This document shows, one piece after another, positions 1 through 6,420 of a stretch of DNA of 17,558 nt. The stretch lies in assembly GCA_002396805.1 (NCBI GenBank), contig DGYW01000013.1:51440-68997 (forward strand). The letters run 5' to 3'. The translations under genes and the position numbers were made by a program. A model generated the notes under the pieces. The model saw nothing but the letters and a program-made list of their open reading frames with translations. It was not told where the DNA came from and ran no database searches. Position 1 is the stretch's first letter. The number at the start of each line of letters is the position of its first letter. This stretch comes from Firmicutes bacterium UBA4996 (lineage in GTDB: Bacteria; Bacillota; Limnochordia; Darwinibacteriales; Darwinibacteriaceae).

Positions 1-42
1 TTGGCGGATAATGAGAGATGGGCCCTTAGGGCCCACCTCCAT
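1..42 (-). CDS. Possible start of a gene running off the left edge
   Basis: On the minus strand an ATG at 42 opens a frame that stays open for 14 codons to the window edge and begins MEVGPKGPSLIIRQ. Its position downstream of pepF on the same strand would suit a next gene. The ribosome binding site is poor: a GGAG lies about 15 bases upstream. The codons are also part of a strong inverted repeat, so this may be structured non-coding DNA instead. No family can be recognised from 14 residues. Two plus-strand frames are also open here but look like chance. Confidence 0.2.
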   Translation of the reverse strand, partial: MEVGPKGPSLIIRQ

Positions 43-60
43 TACACAAAAAACATTATC
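7..60. repeat. Nested inverted repeat beyond pepF
   Basis: TGGGCCCT (19-26) and AGGGCCCA (28-35) form a perfect inverted repeat around a single base. An outer pair, GATAATG (7-13) and CATTATC (54-60), flanks it. Neither strand has a T-run after the core, so this is not a classical Rho-independent terminator. It could be a protein-binding palindrome or an RNA structure. The rest of 61-154, between the repeat and the pepF stop, holds nothing I can identify. Confidence 0.45.
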
Positions 61-154
61 TCCACTTACCAACTCGATCACTCCACTCAGCCTGAGAAGC
101 CTTGGGAGCATAAACCTTGCGCACTTTTTAAAGGGCTCACTGCAGCATCTTGGC

Positions 155-1957
155 TTAAAGGTTCCCTTCTGAAAGTTCTTCTAATTCATCCAAGAGCTCC
201 TCAAAAACCTTCATGGCTTGGATAATAGGATCTGGTTTGCCCATATCTACACCAGCCTTGCGCAAAAGCTCGAGGGGATAATCGGAACCTCCCCCACTGA
301 GGAAACCAAGATAGCGCTCCACAGCTGGCTCCCCTGCTTCTAATATTTGCTGAGCTAATGATACGGCCGCTGAGAAGCCTGTAGCATATTTGTACACATA
401 GAAGGGACGGTAAAAGTGCGGAATCCTAGCCCATTCCATAGCAATTAATTCATCGACTACGATGTCTTCGCCAAAGTACTTCTTATTCAGATCGTAGTAA
501 ATTTCCGAGAGCTGATCTGAAGTCACAGATTCCCCTTGCCCCACTTTACCATGGACAATCTTTTCGAATTCTGCAAACATGGTTTGCCTAAACACCGTAC
601 CTCTGAACTGTTCTAAGTAATGGTTCAAAAGGTAGGCTCGTTTCTTTGGATCTTCGGTCTTCTTAAGCAGGTCGTCCATGAGTAGGGCTTCGTTTAAAGT
701 AGAAGCTACTTCCGCCACGAAGATGGTGTAACGAGAGTTTACATACTCTTGTTTTTGATTCGAATAAAAAGTGTGCATGGCATGACCTAGCTCGTGAGCT
801 AGAGTGAAGGCATTGTCTAAAGTATCTTGCCAGTTCATGAGTACATAAGGATGTACTCCATAGGTACCCCACGAATACGCACCACTGGTCTTACCCCGGT
901 TTTCCAGCCAATCAATCCAACCATCTTGGAAGCTACGGCTCAAGTCATTAAGATATTGTTCACCCAAAGGATGGAGACCCGTCTGCACCATTTCGATGGC
1001 CTCTTCTCGAGAAATTTCTAGATGTTCATCGCCCACCATAGGTACATATAAGTCCCACATATGCAGTTCGTCTACGCCCAAAAGTTTCTTCCTTAAACTC
1101 ACATAGCGATGGAGTAAGGGCAGATGATCGTGGATTGAATCTATGAGGTTTGTATACACCTCGGATTTTACGTTGTCTACATTCAGGGCTGCTTCAAGAG
1201 AAGAAGGATATTTGCGCGCCCGCGCGAAATACAGTTCCTTCTTAACAGCTCCAATGTAGGTGGCACCAAGGGTGTTCTTCCAGCTACTATAGGTTTTATA
1301 CATCGCCTCAAAGGCCCCTTGGCGCACCTCTTGGTTTTGCGACTCCAATAGTTGAATATAACGCCCGTGGGTTAGTTCAATCATTTCGCCTGCATCATTT
1401 TTCACTTGGGGAAACTTGAGATCCGCGTTATTGAACATGCGAAAAATGTTGCCTGGAGTTTGGGCTAATTCACCGGCTGCAGCTAGAAGTTGCTCTTGTT
1501 CCGCAGGTAGTGTGTGGGCCTTCATGCGCAAAATGTTTTCGAGATAGTGGCGATAGACACCTAACTGTGGAGTTTCGTCCACCCAAGCCCTGACCACTTC
1601 TGGCTCGAGGCTGAGGATTTCCGGTTCGAAGAAGGCGGTGGCACTACTTAGTTCTACTGCCACACCAAGAGCCTGATCCGCATAACCTTGATACAAGGAA
1701 TCCCCGTTGTTCTCGTCTTTCCTCATGTGCGAATAGGAAATTAACCAGTCTACAAGTTGCCCAATTTCATCTCGAACCTGCAAAGCGTGGAGTAAGGCTT
1801 GAGCAGAGCTGATCGTTCCTTGTAGTTTTGCTACCCGTTCTTTATTGTCCCTAGCTTTAGCTAAATCTTGTTCCCACAATTCATTACTACTATAAATGTC
1901 TTCCAGTTTCCATTTGAGATCACTGGGGATCTCATGCCGCATCGGAAGTTGACCCAT
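155..1957 (-). CDS. pepF: Oligoendopeptidase F (M3 family zinc metallopeptidase)
   Basis: A 600-residue cytoplasmic peptidase of the PepF type, which cleaves short oligopeptides, and the length is normal for the family. The zinc motif HELGHAMH lies at residues 388-395; His388 and His392 would be ligands and Glu389 the catalytic base. The following stretch VAEVASTLNEALL contains Glu416, expected to be the third ligand. The N-terminus (LKWKLEDIYSS) is also typical of PepF. The ATG at 1957 follows AAAGGAG with good spacing, which fixes the start. The gene diverges from the FtsA-like gene. No terminator is visible between its stop and the window edge. Family assignment is secure; the physiological substrates cannot be read from sequence. 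Confidence 0.95.
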   Translation of the reverse strand: MGQLPMRHEIPSDLKWKLEDIYSSNELWEQDLAKARDNKERVAKLQGTISSAQALLHALQVRDEIGQLVDWLISYSHMRKDENNGDSLYQGYADQALGVAVELSSATAFFEPEILSLEPEVVRAWVDETPQLGVYRHYLENILRMKAHTLPAEQEQLLAAAGELAQTPGNIFRMFNNADLKFPQVKNDAGEMIELTHGRYIQLLESQNQEVRQGAFEAMYKTYSSWKNTLGATYIGAVKKELYFARARKYPSSLEAALNVDNVKSEVYTNLIDSIHDHLPLLHRYVSLRKKLLGVDELHMWDLYVPMVGDEHLEISREEAIEMVQTGLHPLGEQYLNDLSRSFQDGWIDWLENRGKTSGAYSWGTYGVHPYVLMNWQDTLDNAFTLAHELGHAMHTFYSNQKQEYVNSRYTIFVAEVASTLNEALLMDDLLKKTEDPKKRAYLLNHYLEQFRGTVFRQTMFAEFEKIVHGKVGQGESVTSDQLSEIYYDLNKKYFGEDIVVDELIAMEWARIPHFYRPFYVYKYATGFSAAVSLAQQILEAGEPAVERYLGFLSGGGSDYPLELLRKAGVDMGKPDPIIQAMKVFEELLDELEELSEGNL

Positions 1958-1970
1958 CTTAATCGCTCCT

Positions 1971-1998
1971 TTGTCTCTACATGTTTAGTACATATAGT
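1971..1998 (+). promoter_or_regulatory. Candidate promoter for the FtsA-like gene
   Basis: TTGTCT (1971-1976) is followed after 16 bases by TATAGT (1993-1998), 4/6 and 5/6 matches to the sigma-A consensus. It would give a leader of about 80 bases before the ATG at 2085. It overlaps the candidate promoter of the divergent pepF gene. This is pattern matching only. Confidence 0.4.
1981..1993. repeat. 13-base element, copy 1 (pepF / FtsA-like divergent region)
   Basis: Reads ATGTTTAGTACAT on the plus strand. The region between the other divergent gene pair in the window has ATACTTAGTACAT at 17439-17451, identical at 11 of 13 positions with a 9-base perfect core TTAGTACAT. It overlaps the candidate promoters here and may be an operator or part of a promoter. 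Confidence 0.4.
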
Positions 1999-2013
1999 TT
2001 CTCCCTTGATCAA
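1985..2013 (-). promoter_or_regulatory. Weak candidate promoter for pepF
   Basis: On the minus strand TTGATC (2013-2008) is followed after exactly 17 bases by TACTAA (1990-1985). Only 4/6 and 3/6 positions match the consensus, but the spacing is ideal and it lies just upstream of the pepF ribosome binding site. Confidence 0.25.
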
Positions 2014-2019
2014 AACTAT
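1994..2019. repeat. Inverted repeat between divergent promoters
   Basis: ATAGTTT (1994-2000) and AAACTAT (2013-2019) are perfect 7-base inverted arms separated by 12 bases, a geometry suited to a dimeric DNA-binding regulator. It covers the candidate -10 region of the FtsA-like gene and the -35 region of pepF, so a bound protein could affect both. No regulator gene lies beside it. Confidence 0.35.
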
Positions 2020-2084
2020 CCTCCCTTGGGGCCAAAAACAGGATCCTTTCCCTTCATGTGGAAATAATTAGCGAGGTGAAACTA

Positions 2085-4235
2085 ATGAGTACTACTGAGG
2101 TCTTTGCTCTAGATATTGGCACACGGAAAATCGCAGGTTTGCTCATGTCCCCAACTGCGGAGGGCTTCGTGATCAAAGAGGCCAGCCTACAGCATCAACT
2201 ACCGGGGGCTATGGCCGATGGACAAATCCATCATATTAACGCGGTTTCCCGAGTGATAAAAAACATCAAAACGGAGCTCGAAGAAGCCGGGGACACCACC
2301 TTAAACGCGGTAGCTGTGGCAGCTGCGGGGCGTTCGCTCCTGACTGAAACTGGCGCAAGCACCATGGCTTTAGGGCCCCAACAACGCCTGAGTTCTGATG
2401 AAGTCCGAGCCCTAGAGCTTGAGGCAGTCCTAAGCTCTATCCAAGAGCTTGCTACCCACAATGAAGGCGGCGTAATGGATAGCTATCTTTGTGTGGGTTA
2501 CAGTGTGATCCAATACTATCTCGATGGCGAACCCATCGGCTCACTGATCGGTCACCAAGGTAATCAAGCCCAGGTTGAGATTATTGCCACCTTTTTACCT
2601 CGCATCGTCATCGATTCCTTAGGAACAGCCTTAAACAGCGCCGGCTTAAGGATGGAATCTCTTACCTTAGAGCCCATTGCCGCGATGCATGTGGTGGTTC
2701 CTCCAACCATGCGCATGCTGAACATTGCCTTAGTAGACGTTGGAGCTGGCACCTCTGATTTGGCCATTTCGGCTGAAGGCACCATAAAGGGCTACGGTAT
2801 GGTATCGTACGCCGGTGATGCCATTACTGCAGGTATTGCCGACACCTTTCTATTGGACTTAACTGTGGCCGAAAAGGTAAAGGTAGAACTGCAACCAGGC
2901 CAAACTGCCACCTGCCAGGATGTCTTTGGTAATACCCTAAACTTAAGCTATGAACAAATTCTAGAGGCCATTGCGCCCCGGGTTCAAACCTTGGCAGAAA
3001 AGATAGCCCAAGAGATCATCCGCCTCAATGGAGTAGCACCGAAAGGCGTGATCTTGGTTGGTGGCGGTAGTCTTACGCCAGAGTTAGCACCCCTTTTAGC
3101 CAAGCACTTAGATCTGCCCCAACACTTGGTGCGCATGCGTGACCGCACCAGTTTGGAGATAGTAAAAGGCGTGCCCGAATTTAGTGGGCCTGAAGTCATC
3201 ACCCCCATCGGTATTGGCTGTACTCACTTAGATGGCCGAGCTATGCAGTTAATCCATGTGACTGTGAACGGAAAACAACTGCAATTTTTACAAATGGCTT
3301 CATCCCAAGTAGGAGACGCCTTGCTTCATGCAGGCTTAAATCCAACTGAAGCCCTGGGACGACCAGGTCCGGCCTTCACAGTGGAATTAAACGGCCGCTA
3401 TATTCCCATACCAGGGACTCTAGGCCAGCCTGCCACCATTTTGCGCAATGGAGAACCGGCTGACTTAACCACCCCGTTAATGGATGGGGATCAGATCGAA
3501 TTGATCCCGGGCGAAGCAGGGAGATCACCGCAGGTGACCTTGGCAGAATTCGCGGAAATTCCTGCCCAGTCGTTCAAGATTAGCTTTAATGGCTCACCTT
3601 TAGAGGTAATATCAGAAATCAAGGTGAATGGCCAAATCCAAGGCCCAGAATACATACTCCAGGATCGAGATCGCATTACCCTAAAGCCCATCACGACTTT
3701 CCAAGAGTTGTTCGAATACTTACAGATTCCCCTCGAGCAGGAGATCCATTTTTTCCTCAATGGTAAAAGCCAGACGGTCCTCGAGCGGGTAGAACTCTTG
3801 ATTAATGGTGAGCAACAACCCCCAACCACTCCTCTTCGTAGTGGTTTAGAGGTGCAGTACAGGCGTAAACAGGTTACGCTCCAAGATGTTTGTCAGAGGC
3901 AACCAGATGCGGCGCAAGGCATAACTATTAAGGTAAATGGTCAGGAGATCGATCTGACTGCCAAGACTGCCACACCTTTAGCTAATGGTCTGGAAGTATC
4001 CCTAGATTACATCATTAGACCCCAGGATCGGATTCAGTACGAACCGCGAGTCACTGGGGCCCTAAACTCTTATATTGTAACGGACATCTTCCGAGACTAT
4101 GAACCAGAAGAGGCCTTTTTACAAAAAGGTGGACGCATCTTAGTTAACGGGGTGGAAGCAGGCTTTACCACGCCTATTAAGCATGGGGATATCGTAGAGT
4201 TTGTGGCCTACGGGGCAGATACGGCAAACTCTTGA
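2085..4235 (+). CDS. FtsA-like actin-fold ATPase with C-terminal tandem beta-grasp-like repeats
   Basis: A 716-residue protein. Residues 1 to about 385 are an FtsA/ASKHA-type ATPase: phosphate-1 loop LDIGTRKIAG (9-18), phosphate-2 loop VDVGAGTSDLAI (217-228), a connect motif near GDAITAGIAD (244-253) and adenosine motif GVILVGGGSL (321-330). The stretch before phosphate-2 fits the FtsA 1C/SHS2 region. Residues from about 390 to 716 are not canonical FtsA: nine NG turns (395, 436, 455, 502, 515, 559, 574, 618, 688) occur in strands such as ILVNG and IKVNG, several followed by TTPL..GD.IEL-like ends, as in ThiS/MoaD/TGS beta-grasp domains. The C-terminal amphipathic membrane helix of true FtsA is not evident and ftsZ is not nearby. 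The ATG at 2085 is chosen because GAGGTG precedes it at good spacing; an in-frame GTG at 2058 lacks one. FtsA-related ATPases longer than FtsA are, from memory, annotated in other Firmicutes. A structural or polymerising role is inference. Confidence 0.85.
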   Translation: MSTTEVFALDIGTRKIAGLLMSPTAEGFVIKEASLQHQLPGAMADGQIHHINAVSRVIKNIKTELEEAGDTTLNAVAVAAAGRSLLTETGASTMALGPQQRLSSDEVRALELEAVLSSIQELATHNEGGVMDSYLCVGYSVIQYYLDGEPIGSLIGHQGNQAQVEIIATFLPRIVIDSLGTALNSAGLRMESLTLEPIAAMHVVVPPTMRMLNIALVDVGAGTSDLAISAEGTIKGYGMVSYAGDAITAGIADTFLLDLTVAEKVKVELQPGQTATCQDVFGNTLNLSYEQILEAIAPRVQTLAEKIAQEIIRLNGVAPKGVILVGGGSLTPELAPLLAKHLDLPQHLVRMRDRTSLEIVKGVPEFSGPEVITPIGIGCTHLDGRAMQLIHVTVNGKQLQFLQMASSQVGDALLHAGLNPTEALGRPGPAFTVELNGRYIPIPGTLGQPATILRNGEPADLTTPLMDGDQIELIPGEAGRSPQVTLAEFAEIPAQSFKISFNGSPLEVISEIKVNGQIQGPEYILQDRDRITLKPITTFQELFEYLQIPLEQEIHFFLNGKSQTVLERVELLINGEQQPPTTPLRSGLEVQYRRKQVTLQDVCQRQPDAAQGITIKVNGQEIDLTAKTATPLANGLEVSLDYIIRPQDRIQYEPRVTGALNSYIVTDIFRDYEPEEAFLQKGGRILVNGVEAGFTTPIKHGDIVEFVAYGADTANS

Positions 4236-4915
4236 ATACCTGCCACATAGGGTGCTAACTCATACAGACCAAAGCAGACAATTACTTGATCGCCCTGGAG
4301 ATAAAACCCTTGGTCCGGTTCAAAAAGACCAGGGGTAAACTGATCAATAAAAAACGCGTCTGGCTCCTGTGCAATTTTCTCCGAAATTATGCTTGCGACT
4401 CTGGATAATTCGTCATCTGTAGGAAACAGATCCGCAAAACTGATTGTGTGACCAGTGGTAAGATCAAGATTGATGTAGTCTATATGAGTCATGCCGTGGG
4501 CCCCTCCAGTAAAGGAGTAAGCGGTAATGGCCAGACTTAGTAAGCCCCCGTGGTTTGTTTTCACCTCATAATCCACAAAGGCCGAATACGGCATGACTAC
4601 CCCATCACCATATTCAGCATAAACCTCTGCTCCCAAGTCCATAATCTCTTGGGCGAAAGCTTCAATTTTTGTGGCAAGTTCAGTATTAAACTGGGCTTGC
4701 CACTGTTGATCAAGAGCACCGATCAGTTGAGGGATCTGCACTTTGACCTCTGCATAAGGATACTGGTATTCTTTAAGGAGCCCGTAAACAGTGACTTGGT
4801 TAGGAAACCCCGCTTCCATGCGTCGCCAATAAGAACTAACTACAGCCCCCTGAGCTAAGCCTGTCCCACTCAAGAGCACAACTACTACTATTAAGTAAAC
4901 CCCTAATTTTTTCAT
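4208..4915 (-). CDS. Secreted PdaC/DUF3298 domain protein
   Basis: A 235-residue exported protein. Residues 1-23 form a signal peptide (MKK, hydrophobic core, likely cleavage near LAQGA). The middle (about 35-125) resembles the PdaC/DUF4163 domain, and the C-terminal part resembles DUF3298, with the hallmark GGAHGMTHIDYINLDL (137-152) and TGHTISFADLF (154-164). These paired domains occur in peptidoglycan-associated and RsiV-like proteins of Firmicutes; no catalytic deacetylase domain is present here. A GGGAAAGAG sequence precedes the ATG by about 8 bases. Its 3' end overlaps the convergent FtsA-like gene by 28 bases, so its last nine codons are antisense to that gene's end. A cell-wall or envelope-sensing role is plausible but inferred. 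Confidence 0.8.
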   Translation of the reverse strand: MKKLGVYLIVVVVLLSGTGLAQGAVVSSYWRRMEAGFPNQVTVYGLLKEYQYPYAEVKVQIPQLIGALDQQWQAQFNTELATKIEAFAQEIMDLGAEVYAEYGDGVVMPYSAFVDYEVKTNHGGLLSLAITAYSFTGGAHGMTHIDYINLDLTTGHTISFADLFPTDDELSRVASIISEKIAQEPDAFFIDQFTPGLFEPDQGFYLQGDQVIVCFGLYELAPYVAGIQEFAVSAP

Positions 4916-4964
4916 GCCATCACTCTTTCCCTAAACTATAGACATCCTTCGCTTAATAAACGTA

Positions 4965-5426
4965 TTATCCGTCCCTTTCTCGAGACCATTCTTGCTTTAG
5001 GTTCGCCCTATTAATGCGATCTACATAGACTGCATGTTCACAGTAAAGTTGAATAATTTTGGCTTCACCGTTATGGGGCCAAGGGCACAGCTGGCTGACT
5101 AAGGCATACTGGGCACTATAGGAATCTAAAACCTCAGCTTGGCCAAAAAACTGCACTCCCTGAATCTTATGATAATCCTCCAAGAAGCCTGTGGAGACCA
5201 ATAAACAAACCTGGTCGTTAGCGGCTAAATTAGTAAACTTGCTACCACCTTTGGATTGGATATAAAGGTTCAATTCATCATCAACGAAGTATTTCACCGG
5301 ACTCACTCGCAAGCCTGCAGGGCCCATAGTACCTAAGGCACCAGTATCCTTACTTTGAGCAAAATCCAGGATTTCTTGAAAGAGTTGCTGCTGAGCTAAA
5401 TTCTGTTCTAATACGGTTGTGGACAT
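4965..5426 (-). CDS. Pyridoxamine 5'-phosphate oxidase-fold (flavin-binding) protein
   Basis: A 153-residue single-domain protein of the PNPOx-like split-barrel superfamily, whose members bind FMN, F420 or haem. Family-like features are GALGTMGPAGLRVSPV (29-44), VDDELNLYIQSKGGSKFTNL (48-67) and VQFFGQAEVLD (91-101), the expected order of barrel strands and the flavin-phosphate-binding turn. An in-frame GTG about 54 bases upstream is possible, but the ATG at 5426 directly follows a GGGGGG-type ribosome binding site. It lies downstream of the lipoprotein gene, beyond a terminator and a hairpin that may mask its ribosome binding site. The substrate is unknown; true vitamin B6 oxidase activity should not be assumed because the family is broad. 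Confidence 0.8.
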   Translation of the reverse strand: MSTTVLEQNLAQQQLFQEILDFAQSKDTGALGTMGPAGLRVSPVKYFVDDELNLYIQSKGGSKFTNLAANDQVCLLVSTGFLEDYHKIQGVQFFGQAEVLDSYSAQYALVSQLCPWPHNGEAKIIQLYCEHAVYVDRINRANLKQEWSRERDG

Positions 5427-5433
5427 GATTATT

Positions 5434-5471
5434 CCCCCCAAGCTGTTTTCCCTTAGCTTTCCCTTTGGGGG
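5434..5471 (-). promoter_or_regulatory. Hairpin able to mask the ribosome binding site of the PNPOx-fold gene
   Basis: On the minus strand CCCCC (5471-5467) can pair with GGGGG of the G-run at 5439-5434, which is the Shine-Dalgarno sequence of the gene at 5426. AAGCT (5459-5455) pairs with AGCTT (5444-5440) directly inside it, leaving a 7-base bulge. Such a fold could limit translation. Folding was judged by eye. Confidence 0.4.
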
Positions 5472-5483
5472 CAAAACCATGCG

Positions 5484-5508
5484 AAAAGACCCCAGGCATT
5501 CTGGGGTC
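5484..5508 (-). terminator. Rho-independent terminator after the lipoprotein gene
   Basis: On the minus strand GACCCCAG, a 5-base loop and CTGGGGTC form a perfect 8-bp GC-rich stem, followed at once by TTTT. It begins 13 bases after the lipoprotein stop codon. The T-run is short, so some readthrough into the PNPOx-fold gene is possible. Confidence 0.8.
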
Positions 5509-5521
5509 CAAACTTTGTGTG

Positions 5522-5959
5522 TTACTCAAACTTCACTACTGCAGTAGCCTTGCTCTCCTTGGTTCCAGTCAATACGATAGTCAAAGTGTATTGCTTGCCT
5601 TTTAGAGCAGTCTCATAGGCACCCTCCTGCAATTCGCTAATGCTACCTAGTGAAATAGGATCTAATTTCACATCTTTTCCGGCGCCAAAGCCTACTGGAG
5701 TAGTGATGCCTAGGTCGATGACTTTTTCTAAGAGAGGCTCTTCCCGATCTTCCCCTGTGATTTCTACTAAGGCCTGATCAATGACATACTTCAAGCTGAA
5801 TCCAGAAGTTTTGACCTTCAAGACCAAATTCTCCAAAGTGTCTTGACCCTCAGTAATGATAATCTTATCAGGACTAATCGTAAAATTGAGCCTAGGAGAC
5901 AAGCAACCAGTTAAAAGCAGGACGACCACAAGTAGACTAAGCAGTTTCAATTGTTTCAT
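5522..5959 (-). CDS. Small predicted lipoprotein of unknown function
   Basis: A 145-residue protein with a clear lipoprotein signal: MKQLK, a hydrophobic stretch and lipobox LLTGC with Cys19 as the lipidation site. It should therefore sit on the outer face of the cytoplasmic membrane. The mature part is rich in beta-branched residues and alternating polar and apolar residues (for example FTISPDKIIITEG and YTLTIVLTGTKES), suggesting a beta-sandwich, possibly of LEA14 or immunoglobulin-like type, but I do not recognise a family. The ATG at 5959 follows GAGGAGG, which decides the start over a possible upstream extension lacking such a site. It diverges from the LysO genes and ends in its own terminator. 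No catalytic motif is visible. Confidence 0.75.
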   Translation of the reverse strand: MKQLKLLSLLVVVLLLTGCLSPRLNFTISPDKIIITEGQDTLENLVLKVKTSGFSLKYVIDQALVEITGEDREEPLLEKVIDLGITTPVGFGAGKDVKLDPISLGSISELQEGAYETALKGKQYTLTIVLTGTKESKATAVVKFE

Positions 5960-6120
5960 ATTATAACCTCCTCGCTTAAGTTTTCTTTTCTGCGTAGATT
6001 GTGATTCCCCTGCCACATTTTGGGTAGGTTGAAAGTTTTCTTTGCCAAAAAAGAGGAGCACTTGACCTAGAGTCGAATCACCACTTTTGAGACTAGCGCA
6101 AGAAAGAAGGGATCTGTACT

Positions 6121-6420
6121 GTGCTTTTATTAATTGGTGCTGTTGTCTTGGGTTTTGTCATGGCCCGCCTAGACCTTTTACCGCGTTTTTTACACGTTAG
6201 AATGGGACACCTAGGAACCCTTGCCCTCATTTTACTCCTCTTTTCCATGGGCATCTCCATGGGTAGTAATTCTGAAATAATTTCCAGTCTTCCTAAACTA
6301 GGAGGTAAAGCACTCGTTTTGAGTATTAGTACCATAGCGGGTAGTGTCTTTTTTGTGTGGATTGGAATGAGACTAACAACCGAGAAAACCAGCAAAAAGC
6401 TAGGGGGTGCCAGGCAATGA
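6121..6420 (+). CDS. lysO: LysO-family lysine exporter, N-terminal part (DUF340)
   Basis: A 99-residue hydrophobic protein with about three membrane segments (roughly 1-18, 30-50 and 62-82), matching the N-terminal portion of LysO/YbjE (DUF340). In E. coli LysO is a single polypeptide of about 300 residues exporting L-lysine. The start is a GTG preceded by GAAGGGAT. A TTGACC sequence lies at 6062-6067, but I see no convincing -10 partner. The gene overlaps its partner by 4 bases (ATGA), so translational coupling is expected. The separate start and ribosome binding site of the second gene argue for a genuine two-subunit arrangement rather than a frameshift. The family call rests partly on the partner protein. 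Confidence 0.75.
   Translation: MLLLIGAVVLGFVMARLDLLPRFLHVRMGHLGTLALILLLFSMGISMGSNSEIISSLPKLGGKALVLSISTIAGSVFFVWIGMRLTTEKTSKKLGGARQ

Noticed and set aside
1..225. Plus-strand open frame starting with TTG at the left edge
   Set aside because: It runs into the 3' end of pepF on the other strand, has no visible ribosome binding site and no recognisable protein features.
3491..3829. 112-codon minus-strand open frame
   Set aside because: It lies wholly inside the FtsA-like gene, has an arginine/serine-rich composition typical of antisense frames and no ribosome binding site.
4550..4858. 102-codon plus-strand open frame
   Set aside because: It is antisense to the PdaC/DUF3298 gene, whose signal peptide and domain motifs are clear.
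5960..5968. TATAAT immediately before the lipoprotein ATG
   Set aside because: It lies only about two bases from the start codon, between the ribosome binding site and ATG, so it cannot serve as that gene's -10 element.
6093..6395. 100-codon minus-strand open frame
   Set aside because: It is the shadow of the N-terminal LysO gene, rich in Pro, Lys and Arg, with no family features.
6357..6420. Reading the LysO pair as one gene broken by a frameshift
   Set aside because: The second gene has its own ATG overlapping the stop as ATGA and an upstream G-rich ribosome binding site, which fits designed coupling better than mutation.
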